Shown here piece after piece: positions 8,009 to 16,292 of a DNA stretch of 64,000 nt. This stretch comes from Micrococcaceae bacterium Sec5.7 (GTDB taxonomy: Bacteria; Actinomycetota; Actinomycetes; Actinomycetales; Micrococcaceae): positions 4,216,001 to 4,280,000 of the forward strand of contig CP144169.1 in assembly GCA_039636785.1 (NCBI GenBank). The letters are read 5' to 3'. The position numbers and the translations under genes were made by a program. A model generated the notes under the pieces. The model had not been told where the DNA came from, searched no databases, and saw nothing but the letters and a program-made list of their open reading frames with translations. Position 1 is the stretch's first letter, and every line of letters starts with the position of its first letter.

Positions 8009-8566
8009 TCAGGGACGCAGCGTTTTGAGGGCGCCGGCCCACGCGATGACCTGATCGAAGACCCGTTCCAGGGCCTGCACCGCCCGGGGCGACGGGGTGA
8101 AAGTGGTGTAGTTTTCGAACTCCGTGGCCAGCGGCAGGGCGACCTGGGCGCGGACATCGGCCATCTGCACTTCGGCGGCTATCTGCCGCAGATGTTCAAC
8201 CGCCCGGGTCCCGCCGGCGCTGCCGTAGCTGACGAAACCGACAGCTTTGTTGTTCCACTCCCGGTAGAGGTAATCGATGGCATTCTTCAAAGCTCCCGGC
8301 ACTGAGTGGTTGTACTCGCCGGTGACGATGATGTATCCGTCGAAGGAGGCGATGACCTGCGCCCAGGCCTTCGTATGCTCGTTCCGGTACTGCCCGAGGG
8401 AGGGCGGGCGCGGTTCATCCAGCAGCGGTAGACCGAAGTCACCCACATCGACAAGTTCGACCTGTGCATCAGCTCGCTTCTTCCCCTGCTCACAAACCCA
8501 GTCCGCCACCGTTTTCCCGACCCTGCCCGGGCGCGTACTTCCCAGCACGATGGCTATCCTCACCAT
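8009..8566 (-). CDS. NADPH-dependent FMN reductase family protein
   Basis: A flavodoxin-fold oxidoreductase that should reduce FMN or quinones with NAD(P)H. The 185 residues show the phosphate-binding start IAIVLGSTRPGRVGKTVADW and the flavin loop GEYNHSVPGALKNAIDYL at about 83-100, both characteristic of the family (ChrR/YieF/NQR-like). Length is normal. It is transcribed alone, convergent with the membrane protein gene. The physiological acceptor cannot be told. Confidence 0.85.
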   Translation of the reverse strand: MVRIAIVLGSTRPGRVGKTVADWVCEQGKKRADAQVELVDVGDFGLPLLDEPRPPSLGQYRNEHTKAWAQVIASFDGYIIVTGEYNHSVPGALKNAIDYLYREWNNKAVGFVSYGSAGGTRAVEHLRQIAAEVQMADVRAQVALPLATEFENYTTFTPSPRAVQALERVFDQVIAWAGALKTLRP

Positions 8567-8783
8567 GGCACCTCATCTCCCCTGCATCCATGGCAACCTG
8601 TGCCTGTTACAACACTGTGGGAAGGGCACTTCTTCCCTGAGACGGTCGCTGGTGCCTCTCACCGGGCCCGGGGGATGGCGCAGCAGGTGACGGCCGGTCC
8701 TTGTTCCCGACGTGGCGTGCAGGTCATTGTTCCCAGTGCCCGGCAGGAGGTATTCTCCATGCAATGACTGGAATCGGGGAACA

Positions 8784-9431
8784 GTGAGTGCAGACTGCAG
8801 CCGGGGACCGGTGGCGGCTCGGAGGCAGCACCGGGGCAATGTCATCTGGAATGCCGCCATTGGACTGCTGGTGTCCGTTTTTGTTATCGGGATTGCGGGC
8901 TGTTCCGATCAACCGCCCGGGGCGGGCGATAAGCAATCAACATCCCTTCCGGCCGATATGCCCTCCGCTCAGCCGGCCGGGGTCAGCGAAGCGATGGCCA
9001 GCATCCAAGAACGTGCCAAAGAGCGAGGCGTTACGCTGAACAACGTCTGGTACGAAGCAGACGACCCTGCGGTGGTCGCCTTCGTGCCGCAGGCACCCAA
9101 TGGCGACCTGGCCGGGTTCACCGCCGACGTCACGTCCGTTGCAGCCTCTGCCCACGGGTTTGCCGTCCGAATCAAGAACGTCAAGCGGAGCACCGGCGCA
9201 AGCAAGGCCATCCAGAGCCGGCTGGCCGCCGACACCGGTTACTGGGCCGAACTGGGAATCACGATCACCGCACACGGAATCAACACAGACGGCGACACCG
9301 TCATCGCCGATGTGCTCGATGCCAAAGACCTTGACGACGTCCGAAGGCAGATGATCGCCCGCTATGGGCAGGGCATCGACGTGCAAAACGTGAGCGGAAG
9401 GGCCCAGCCTGCTTCGCGACCCAGCCATTAG
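8784..9431 (+). CDS. Predicted lipoprotein of unknown function
   Basis: From GTG 8784 the protein has basic residues (RRQHRG), a hydrophobic stretch and the lipobox IAGC with Cys40, so it should be a membrane-anchored lipoprotein. The mature part has two related-looking halves, each with a pattern like NVWYEADDPAVVAFVPQ and then ITITAHGINTDGDTVIADV, ending in an Asp-rich helix DAKDLDDVRRQMIARYG. No family was recognised. It ends 28 bp before malQ, but a functional link is not evident. The start is uncertain because no strong ribosome binding site is visible. Confidence 0.65.
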   Translation: MSADCSRGPVAARRQHRGNVIWNAAIGLLVSVFVIGIAGCSDQPPGAGDKQSTSLPADMPSAQPAGVSEAMASIQERAKERGVTLNNVWYEADDPAVVAFVPQAPNGDLAGFTADVTSVAASAHGFAVRIKNVKRSTGASKAIQSRLAADTGYWAELGITITAHGINTDGDTVIADVLDAKDLDDVRRQMIARYGQGIDVQNVSGRAQPASRPSH

Positions 9432-9459
9432 ATTGCCGATCACATCAGACGAGGCGGAC

Positions 9460-11667
9460 ATGAGCAACACTCCAACCCAGCAGGACGTGGCAGCGCCGGA
9501 AGCACCGGACGTCGATGCTGAGCTGCTTCACCGTGTCGCGGCGGAACACGGCGTCGGCACGTCCTTCCAAGGCTGGGACGGGCTGACGCACGACGTCGCC
9601 CCGGACACTCTGATCAAGGTCCTGGCCGCCCTGGGAATCCCGTCCCACACCAACGAACTCGTGGAAGCGGCCTTGGCCGAGGCGGAACTTGGGCCGTGGC
9701 GGCGGATGCTGCCACCCGCCGTCGTTCTCCAGGAGGGAGCGCAGGCGCTGGTGGCCGTCCATGTCAGGGACGGGACCCCGGCCAGGCTGACCGTCGCCGC
9801 CGAGGACGGACGGAACATTGATGCCGTGCAGCAGGATATTTGGGTCGAGCCGCGCGAGGTTGACGGTGTGCTCACCGGCCGGGCGACGTTCGAAGTGCCG
9901 GCGGAGCTGCCGCTGGGCTGGCACACCTTGCGCGCGGAGTCCGACGGCGTGACGGCGGAGGCCGCGCTGGTGGTGGTGCCGGCGAAGCTGACCACGTCAG
10001 CGCCGCTGGAGCAGCGGCGCGGCTGGGGGCTGGCCACGCAGCTATATTCGGTGCGATCCAGGCGGTCGTGGGGCATCGGGGATTTCGCGGATCTGGCGGA
10101 TTTGGCGTCCGTGAGCAGCGCCCGGGGCGCGGACTATGTGCTGGTGAACCCGCTCCACGCTGCCGGACCGGTGCCACCCGTAGAGCCCTCCCCCTATTCC
10201 CCGTCCACCCGCCGCTTCTTCAACCCCCTCTACATCCGGATTGAAGCCGTCCCGGAACTGGCCTACTTGAAGCCCCGGAAGCGAGCCAGAGTGGACCGGC
10301 TCAGGGCGAAGACCCGGGAGCTGAATAAGGACGCAGACCAGCTGCACCGCGACCGGATCTATGCTGCGAAGCTGGCAGCGCTGGAGCTTCTGTACCGGAC
10401 CCGGCGGAGCCCGTCCCGGCAGCGCGAGTTCGACGAATTCTGCCGCGCGGCCGGTACCGGGCTGGACGACTTTGCGCTCTGGTGCGCCATCCGCGAGGAC
10501 CTCGGCCCGGAGGATCCGTTCTGGCAGAACCCGGTCTCTGCTGTCGGCACTCCGTTGGTGGCAGCCCTGCGGCTGAAGCTGTCCGCCCGGATTGGTTTCC
10601 ACCGGTGGCTGCAATGGATTTGCGACGAACAGCTCGAATCCGCTCAGCACGTGTCGAAGCGGGAAGGAATGCGCCTCGGCGTGGTGCATGACCTGGCGGT
10701 CGGGGCGGACCTGAACAGCTCAGACGCCTGGACCCTGCGGAGATTCCTAGCGGCCGGAGTAAGCGTTGGCGCCCCGCCGGACATGTACAACCAGTTGGGC
10801 CAGGACTGGCAGCAGCCGCCCTGGCATCCGCGCCGGCTGGCCGAGGCCGGCTATGCTCCCTTCCGCGAAATGCTTGCCACAGTGCTCCGTCACGCCGGCG
10901 GAATTCGGGTGGACCACATCCTGGGACTCTTCCGGCTCTGGTGGGTGCCGGCCGGGAATTCGCCCCACGAGGGTGCCTACGTGCGCTACGACCACGAGGC
11001 AATGATCGGGATCCTGGCGCTCGAGGCCCAGCGTGCGGGTGCTGTGGTCATCGGCGAGGATCTGGGCGTCTTCGAGCCGTGGGTCCGGGACTATCTGGCC
11101 GCCCGCGGTATTCTAGGCACTTCAATTCTCTGGTTCGAGAACGACGGCGATGCCCCCCTTGCGCCCGAACGGTACCGGGTCCAGGCCTTGTCCAGCGTTA
11201 CTACCCATGACCTGCCGCCAACAGCTGGCTACCTCGCCGGGGACCATGTAACGCTTCGCGGCGAGCTGGGCTTGCTGGAACGGCCGGTGGACGAGGAGCG
11301 GGCAGAGCACGAACTCACGCTCGCGAAGATGATGGGGCTTCTCCGGGAGCGCGGGCTCCTGCCGGCGGAAGGCACGGCACCGGAGCAGGAACAGATCGAA
11401 GCCCTCTACCGGTTGCTGGCGCAGTCGCCGTCAGCTCTGCTCAGCGTGGCTCTGGTGGACGCGGTGGGCGAGCGCCGGGTGCAGAACCAGCCGGGGACCA
11501 CCTCTGCGCTGTACCCCAACTGGCAAGTGCCGCTGGGAGACGCCGACGGCCGGTCCGTGCTGATCGAGGATCTGGAAGATAATCCCCGGTTCAACTCGCT
11601 GCTGGCCGCGGTGGAGGAAACCCTGCACCCGTTCCCTGTGCTTCCAGCATCGAAGGGATGTCCTTGA
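9460..11667 (+). CDS. malQ: 4-alpha-glucanotransferase
   Basis: MalQ (amylomaltase, GH77) transfers glucan segments between malto-oligosaccharides in the cytoplasm. The 735-residue protein is of actinobacterial MalQ size and has an N-terminal accessory domain (to about 190) before the catalytic barrel. The GH77 signatures are seen: the nucleophile region GGIRVDHILGLFRLWWVPAG, the acid/base VVIGEDLGVF and TTHDLPPTAGY. ATG 9460 is chosen over TTG 9433 since GAGG lies five bases upstream. Its 3' end overlaps the convergent hydrolase gene by 77 bp. Confidence 0.92.
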   Translation: MSNTPTQQDVAAPEAPDVDAELLHRVAAEHGVGTSFQGWDGLTHDVAPDTLIKVLAALGIPSHTNELVEAALAEAELGPWRRMLPPAVVLQEGAQALVAVHVRDGTPARLTVAAEDGRNIDAVQQDIWVEPREVDGVLTGRATFEVPAELPLGWHTLRAESDGVTAEAALVVVPAKLTTSAPLEQRRGWGLATQLYSVRSRRSWGIGDFADLADLASVSSARGADYVLVNPLHAAGPVPPVEPSPYSPSTRRFFNPLYIRIEAVPELAYLKPRKRARVDRLRAKTRELNKDADQLHRDRIYAAKLAALELLYRTRRSPSRQREFDEFCRAAGTGLDDFALWCAIREDLGPEDPFWQNPVSAVGTPLVAALRLKLSARIGFHRWLQWICDEQLESAQHVSKREGMRLGVVHDLAVGADLNSSDAWTLRRFLAAGVSVGAPPDMYNQLGQDWQQPPWHPRRLAEAGYAPFREMLATVLRHAGGIRVDHILGLFRLWWVPAGNSPHEGAYVRYDHEAMIGILALEAQRAGAVVIGEDLGVFEPWVRDYLAARGILGTSILWFENDGDAPLAPERYRVQALSSVTTHDLPPTAGYLAGDHVTLRGELGLLERPVDEERAEHELTLAKMMGLLRERGLLPAEGTAPEQEQIEALYRLLAQSPSALLSVALVDAVGERRVQNQPGTTSALYPNWQVPLGDADGRSVLIEDLEDNPRFNSLLAAVEETLHPFPVLPASKGCP

Positions 11668-12343
11668 CGCCGTCCAGAATGTAGTGATGCGGGTATTGTT
11701 CCAGAACGTCCCGGCCCAGCTTCCCGCTCAGGACACCCGCTGCCCGGACGCCGGCCCGCGTGGCAGCCAGCAGGTCATTGACGGTGTCGCCGGCGGCCAG
11801 TACGTCACGGACATCCTGGACGCCGGTCAGCTCCATGGCCCGGTGGATCATGTACGGTGCGGGACGGCCGGCTGCCACTTCATCTGCGCAGACAACCGCG
11901 TCCAGCACAATGCCGCCACCCCTGGCTCCCGCACCTGCCGGACCGCCGCCCGCCACGCTCCAGCCGAGACTGTCGAGCAACGGCTTGGCCACATCCCGGG
12001 AAAACCCGGTGGTGAGGGCTACCTTGATGCCGCGCCGCCGCAGTTCGCGGATTGCATCCTCGACGCCGGGAAGCGCTTCGGGCGGGGTGGCGGCGTAGGA
12101 CTCTGCGAGGATCTGCTTAAACCGGACAAAGGCATTGCTGACAGTTTCCGGCGTCGCGGTTCCGCCACCCCGCCGGATCAGTGCAGTGATTGCTTCGACC
12201 TTGTCAGCACCCATCCACTCCTGTATGTCCTCCGGGGTGGTGGTGGCGCCGGTTTCCTCCACCGAGCGGGCCAGAGCCAGGTAGACGTCGCCGTGTTCGT
12301 CGATGGTGGTTCCTGCCATGTCGCAGGCAACGAGCTTGATCAT
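11591..12343 (-). CDS. Phosphonatase-like HAD hydrolase
   Basis: A HAD-superfamily enzyme close to phosphonoacetaldehyde hydrolase (TIGR03351 type), expected to cleave the C-P bond of a phosphonate aldehyde. The 250 residues show the nucleophile motif CDMAGTTID (Asp8, Ala10), a cap-domain GADK with Lys48 where phosphonatases have their Schiff-base lysine, LTTGFSRD (motif II) and AAGDTVNDLLAA (motif IV). The ATG overlaps the stop of the GntR gene (ATGA), so the two are one operon. A Gly/Ala-rich insert (GGGPAGAGARGGG) sits in the middle. The last 19 residues run into the end of malQ on the other strand. Confidence 0.82.
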   Translation of the reverse strand: MIKLVACDMAGTTIDEHGDVYLALARSVEETGATTTPEDIQEWMGADKVEAITALIRRGGGTATPETVSNAFVRFKQILAESYAATPPEALPGVEDAIRELRRRGIKVALTTGFSRDVAKPLLDSLGWSVAGGGPAGAGARGGGIVLDAVVCADEVAAGRPAPYMIHRAMELTGVQDVRDVLAAGDTVNDLLAATRAGVRAAGVLSGKLGRDVLEQYPHHYILDGVKDIPSMLEAQGTGAGFPPPRPAAS

Positions 12344-13110
12344 GTTCCTTGGGTTCCTTCCGCGTGCACGCGGACCAGCGCCGCGCGCCGGTCCACGGTG
12401 TTGTCAATGGTGAAGTTGGTCAGGGCGGGCAGATAGCAGTCCTCGGAGTATTCCAGCGGCTGACCGTCCGCGGATGAGGTGAGCCGGCGTTCGCGCAGCA
12501 GCGGCATGCCCTCAGCTTCATTCAGCAGTTCTGCGTCCTCCTCGCTTGCTGCCACGGCGTCAATGGTGTGCCGTGCACTGTGCAAATCCACGCCCTGCCC
12601 GTTCAGGAACGCGAAGATGGAGCCGGAGTCCGTGTCGAAGTCAAAGAGCAGCCGTCCCACTTCCGGTACAAAGCTGGTGCGCTCAATCATGGCTGGCGCA
12701 CCGTCTAGGAAGCGGACGCGCAGGACCTCCACCACCTTGGTGCCGGGCTCCAGGCCGAGCTGCTCGGCGGCTTCCATGCTGGCCTCCCGCAGCGCCACCT
12801 CCAGGGTCTTCTGGCCCGGGGTCTTGCCGATGCCGATGGCCCACTCCGTGAATGAGTTGAAGGTGGAGAAGGACTGAGACGGAACGGCGGACCGGACCAT
12901 GGGCGACCTTCCCCGCCCGCCCGTAAGGACACCTTCTGCGCGGAGGGCGGCCAGCGCCTGGCGGATGGGCCCACGTGAAGTGCCGAACTCACGGCACAAC
13001 TCGGCTTCGCTGGGAAGCTGAAAGCCGGGGGGCCACGGTCCGTCCGAGATCCGGCGCATGAATTCTTCGCTGAGCCGGAGGTGTAGAGGTGCGTTCTGCT
13101 GGGTACTCAC
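12340..13110 (-). CDS. GntR/HutC-family regulator of the phosphonate unit
   Basis: The 256-residue protein has a GntR winged helix (LPSEAELCREFGTSRGPIRQALAALRAEG) and a UTRA ligand domain with the end-of-domain pattern LEYSEDCYLPALTNF, as in PhnF and HutC. The GTG at 13110 (STQQNAPLHLRL) is chosen as it starts directly before the HTH; earlier codons have no support. TATTAT lies six bases before that GTG, so the message may be leaderless. A palindrome ACTTG-N6-CAAGT covers this promoter and a second copy lies toward the divergent FAD oxidoreductase gene, suggesting autoregulation and control of the phn genes. Confidence 0.8.
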   Translation of the reverse strand: MSTQQNAPLHLRLSEEFMRRISDGPWPPGFQLPSEAELCREFGTSRGPIRQALAALRAEGVLTGGRGRSPMVRSAVPSQSFSTFNSFTEWAIGIGKTPGQKTLEVALREASMEAAEQLGLEPGTKVVEVLRVRFLDGAPAMIERTSFVPEVGRLLFDFDTDSGSIFAFLNGQGVDLHSARHTIDAVAASEEDAELLNEAEGMPLLRERRLTSSADGQPLEYSEDCYLPALTNFTIDNTVDRRAALVRVHAEGTQGT

Positions 13111-13111
13111 A

Positions 13112-13127
13112 ACTTGATAATACAAGT
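13112..13127. promoter_or_regulatory. Operator ACTTG-N6-CAAGT, site 1
   Basis: A 16-bp palindrome immediately upstream of the GntR regulator start and containing its probable -10 box (TATTAT on the - strand). HutC/PhnF-type regulators bind symmetrical sites of this spacing. Confidence 0.6.
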
Positions 13128-13210
13128 GGATTCCCTGGAAAATCACTGAAAATGGCGGCCGATCATGAATGCAGCGTGAACTTAAGTGAATGAAAGCAAA
13201 GACTTGGTTA

Positions 13211-13226
13211 ACTTGTATAGACAAGT
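13211..13226. promoter_or_regulatory. Operator ACTTG-N6-CAAGT, site 2
   Basis: The second copy (ACTTGTATAGACAAGT) lies 48 bp before the GTG of the FAD oxidoreductase gene, so a single regulator could act on both divergent promoters. The core GTATAGAC is close to sites of the HutC group. Confidence 0.6.
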
Positions 13227-13273
13227 GCCGAAATGGCTTGATTCAGGCTTCCAAACCGTCCAGTCTCTAAATT

Positions 13274-14536
13274 GTGAAGAACCAATCCACCCATGAATCC
13301 GGGCCCTCCGCCGCAACCTCCAGTACCGGCGTCGCACCTTCTGACCTTGTCATCGTCGGAGCGGGCATCGTTGGCCTGGCGCATGCCGCGCACGCCGTGG
13401 CCAACGGCCTCACCGTCACCATCCTGGAGCGCGATCACCGGGCGGTGGGCGCTTCAGTCCGTAATTTCGGCCACTGCTGCATCACTGCCCAGTCGGGTGA
13501 GCTCTACCTACTCGCGCAGCTGTCCCGGAAATACTGGCTCGAGTTTTCCCGGCGCGCAGGCTTCTGGGCTGTGGAGTCCGGTGCCGTTGTCCTGGCCCGT
13601 TCGGCTGCCGAGCTGGCCGTGCTGCAGGAGCTTTCCGCTGCCCGCGAAGACGGACAGGTTGTGCTGCTTACGGCGGAAGATACCCGTGGCCGTCTCAACA
13701 ACGGAATACACGACGGCGGAACCACTTCCGCGGGATCCCCCACCTCCGGATCCTCGGGAACCAGCGGCTCTGCAGCCCCGCCCGCTTGGCCGGGCCTGCT
13801 GGGCGGTGCTTTCCTGCGTGACGATCTGCGGGTGGACCCGAGGACCACGGCCGCCAAGCTGGCCGCCTGGCTGGCCGAACAGCCAGGCGTCGAAATCCAT
13901 TGGAATACCGCCGCTCTTGGATTCGGTCAGGATCCTGCGGGCAACGCAACCGTTAGCACCGGCAGGGGTGAGTTCCACGGCAGGCAGGTCCTGGTGTGCG
14001 TGGGTCACGATGTGGACTACCTTTTCCCTGAACTGGCGGCAGAACACCGTATTGAGCGCTGCGCCCTGCAGATGTCCCTTGCGGCGCGGCCGGCCGGCAT
14101 GGATCTTGCTCCTGCAGTCCTGACGGCCACATCAATGCTCCGCTACCCTGCTTTTGCAGAGATGCCTGCAGCAGCTGCTCTCCGCGCCGAGGTCGAACAG
14201 ACCCGCCCTGAACTGCTGGACATCGGCGCGAACGTCATGTTCACGCAGCGGCCGGACGGCAGCCTCATTCTGGGGGACTCCCACCACTATCACCGCACTG
14301 CGGCGCCGTTCCTGGATGAGCCCGTTACAGCAGCACTCAACGCGGAAATCGCCGCCACGATCGGCACGGACCTCGAAATCATCCAGCGCTGGCAGGGCGT
14401 CTACGCCTCCAGCGACGTGGGCCCGGTGCTGGAGCGCGAGATCCAACCCGGCGTCACCGTCATCTCGGTGACGTCCGGCGTAGGCATGACGCTGTCCTTC
14501 GGCCTTGCACACCGCACCATCTCCCGTCTTTTCTGA
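13274..14536 (+). CDS. FAD-dependent oxidoreductase, TIGR03364 type (phosphonate-associated)
   Basis: A DAO-fold flavoprotein expected to oxidise an amine, probably an aminophosphonate, giving the aldehyde that the neighbouring phosphonatase-like hydrolase would cleave. The 420 residues carry the FAD motif IVGAGIVGLAHA at about 26-37 and the conserved ASVRNFGHCCITAQSGELY near 60-80. TIGR03364 proteins are known to occur beside TIGR03351 hydrolases. A Gly/Ser/Thr-rich stretch at 142-172 is unusual. The GTG at 13274 is the only start before the FAD motif; no clear ribosome binding site is seen. It heads the phnDCE operon. Confidence 0.8.
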   Translation: MKNQSTHESGPSAATSSTGVAPSDLVIVGAGIVGLAHAAHAVANGLTVTILERDHRAVGASVRNFGHCCITAQSGELYLLAQLSRKYWLEFSRRAGFWAVESGAVVLARSAAELAVLQELSAAREDGQVVLLTAEDTRGRLNNGIHDGGTTSAGSPTSGSSGTSGSAAPPAWPGLLGGAFLRDDLRVDPRTTAAKLAAWLAEQPGVEIHWNTAALGFGQDPAGNATVSTGRGEFHGRQVLVCVGHDVDYLFPELAAEHRIERCALQMSLAARPAGMDLAPAVLTATSMLRYPAFAEMPAAAALRAEVEQTRPELLDIGANVMFTQRPDGSLILGDSHHYHRTAAPFLDEPVTAALNAEIAATIGTDLEIIQRWQGVYASSDVGPVLEREIQPGVTVISVTSGVGMTLSFGLAHRTISRLF

Positions 14537-14613
14537 TCACCCCCGCCCTGACCCGATCACCCCTGACCTGACCCGCCCTGGCCTTTTCCTCCCACCGCGT
14601 CCCAAGGAATCCC

Positions 14614-15531
14614 ATGAAAACCACGCTGTTCACCGGCTCAGCCCTGGCCGTTGCCGCCGCTCTTGCCCTGACTGCCTGCGGCGGCGACGCCCAGTCGGCC
14701 GCCAATGCCAACAGCAGCACATGTCCCGGCGGCGAGATCAAGTTCGGCATCGAACCGTACGAGGACCCGGCAAAACTGAAGCCCGCCTACGACGTCCTGG
14801 CCGCGGCGCTGGAAAAGAAGCTCGACTGCCCGGTCAAGGTACAGGTGGTGGAGGACTACGCGGCCGAGGTGCTCGCGATGCGCAACGGCAAGATGGACCT
14901 GGGCCAGTTCGGGCCACTGGGCTACGTTTTCGCCAGCCAGAAGGCCGGAGCCGAGCCGCTGGTGTCCTTTGGCACTGCCGAGAAGGAGCTCAGCACCTAC
15001 ACGGCTGGCATCTGGGTGGCCAAGGACAGCCCCATCAGGGACATCAGGGAACTCCGGGAAAAGTCCCTGGCGCTGGGTAGCGTGGGATCCACCTCCGGCG
15101 ACGTCCTGCCGCGCTTCGGGCTGCGTGAAGCAGGAATCGCCGACGCCGACCTCAAGATGGACTACACGGGCGGCCATCCGGAGGCACTGCTTGCCTTGAA
15201 AAACGGCAAGGTTGACGCCGCGGAGATCAATTCGCAGACACTGGCCACCGCAACGGCCGCCGGAACCTTCAGCAAGGACGGATTCCGCCGGATCTGGACC
15301 TCCAACCCCATCCCCAATGATCCCATCACCGTCCGCGGCGACGCCGATCCGGCCTTCAAGGAGGCAGTGAAGGACGCTTTCCTCAGCCTTGATCCGGCAG
15401 ACGTGGCCAAAGTGGGCGAGTTCCTTGACGTGACGCCTCCGGGGCCCCTGCTGCCGGTAACCAAAGCGGACTACACGCCCCTCTTTGACCTTGCCAGGAC
15501 CATGAATCTGTCCGAGGAGGATGTCCAGTGA
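14614..15531 (+). CDS. phnD: Phosphonate ABC transporter substrate-binding lipoprotein
   Basis: PhnD-family binding protein that captures phosphonate outside the membrane. The signal is lipoprotein type with LTAC and Cys22. The mature protein shows the family blocks IKFGIEPYEDPAKLKPAYDVLA, LGQFGPLGYVFA and VGSTSGDVLPRFGLREAGI. Length (305 residues) is normal. It lies 77 bp after the FAD oxidoreductase gene and its stop overlaps the phnC start (GTGA). The ligand may differ from 2-aminoethylphosphonate given the enzymes beside it. Confidence 0.9.
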   Translation: MKTTLFTGSALAVAAALALTACGGDAQSAANANSSTCPGGEIKFGIEPYEDPAKLKPAYDVLAAALEKKLDCPVKVQVVEDYAAEVLAMRNGKMDLGQFGPLGYVFASQKAGAEPLVSFGTAEKELSTYTAGIWVAKDSPIRDIRELREKSLALGSVGSTSGDVLPRFGLREAGIADADLKMDYTGGHPEALLALKNGKVDAAEINSQTLATATAAGTFSKDGFRRIWTSNPIPNDPITVRGDADPAFKEAVKDAFLSLDPADVAKVGEFLDVTPPGPLLPVTKADYTPLFDLARTMNLSEEDVQ

Positions 15532-16292
15532 CACCGCCGCTCTTGAGCGTCCGGGGATTGAGCAAGTCCTTTGGCGGACGGACCGTGCTCAACGGAGTCG
15601 CTTTTGAAGTGCGCGCCGGCGAGCTGGTGGCTTTCCTTGGCGCCAACGGGTCCGGAAAATCAACCACGCTCCGCTGCGTTATGGGGATTGCGCGCCCCGA
15701 CGCCGGCAGTATCAGCATCGACGGCCAGGACCTTGGACAGCTGATAGGCCGCCACCACCAGCTAGCCAGCCAACGGACCGCAATGATCTTCCAGAAGATC
15801 CATCTGGTGCCGCGGCGCTCTGCCCTGGACAACGTCTGCGCCGGAGCCTTGGCGCGGATCCCCACGGCGAAGTCGCTCACACCGATGTTCTTTCCGCGTG
15901 CCATCCAGCAGGAAGCGCTGGAATGCCTGGACCGCGTGGGCCTCGCAGACCGCGCCCTGGACCGGGTGGGCAGGCTGTCCGGCGGCCAGCAGCAGCGCGT
16001 CGCCGTCGCCCGGGCGCTGTGCCAGCGAGCGGACATTGTGCTGGCCGATGAGCCGGTCTCCGCGCTTGACCCGCACGCAGCCGAACAGGTCATGGCACTG
16101 CTCCGGAACCTAGCGCACAGCGAAAACCTGGCCGTTGCAGCAGTACTGCATCAGCCGGATCTCGCGCTGCGTTATGCGGACCGTTCCATCGGGCTGCTCA
16201 ACGGCTCCATGGCGTTCAACCTCCCTTCGGGCGCGGTCAGCCCCGCTCAACTGGACGTGCTGTACGCGCCGCACAGGAGCCTTGCAGCATGA
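15528..16292 (+). CDS. phnC: Phosphonate ABC transporter ATP-binding protein
   Basis: This ABC ATPase of 254 residues drives the phosphonate importer. It has Walker A GANGSGKST at about 37-45, the Q-loop at MIFQKIHLV, the signature LSGGQQQRVAVARAL and Walker B IVLADEP followed by the switch histidine region VLHQPDLAL. The GTG start overlaps the phnD stop and its stop overlaps the phnE start (ATGA), so translation of the three genes is coupled. Confidence 0.92.
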   Translation: MTPPLLSVRGLSKSFGGRTVLNGVAFEVRAGELVAFLGANGSGKSTTLRCVMGIARPDAGSISIDGQDLGQLIGRHHQLASQRTAMIFQKIHLVPRRSALDNVCAGALARIPTAKSLTPMFFPRAIQQEALECLDRVGLADRALDRVGRLSGGQQQRVAVARALCQRADIVLADEPVSALDPHAAEQVMALLRNLAHSENLAVAAVLHQPDLALRYADRSIGLLNGSMAFNLPSGAVSPAQLDVLYAPHRSLAA

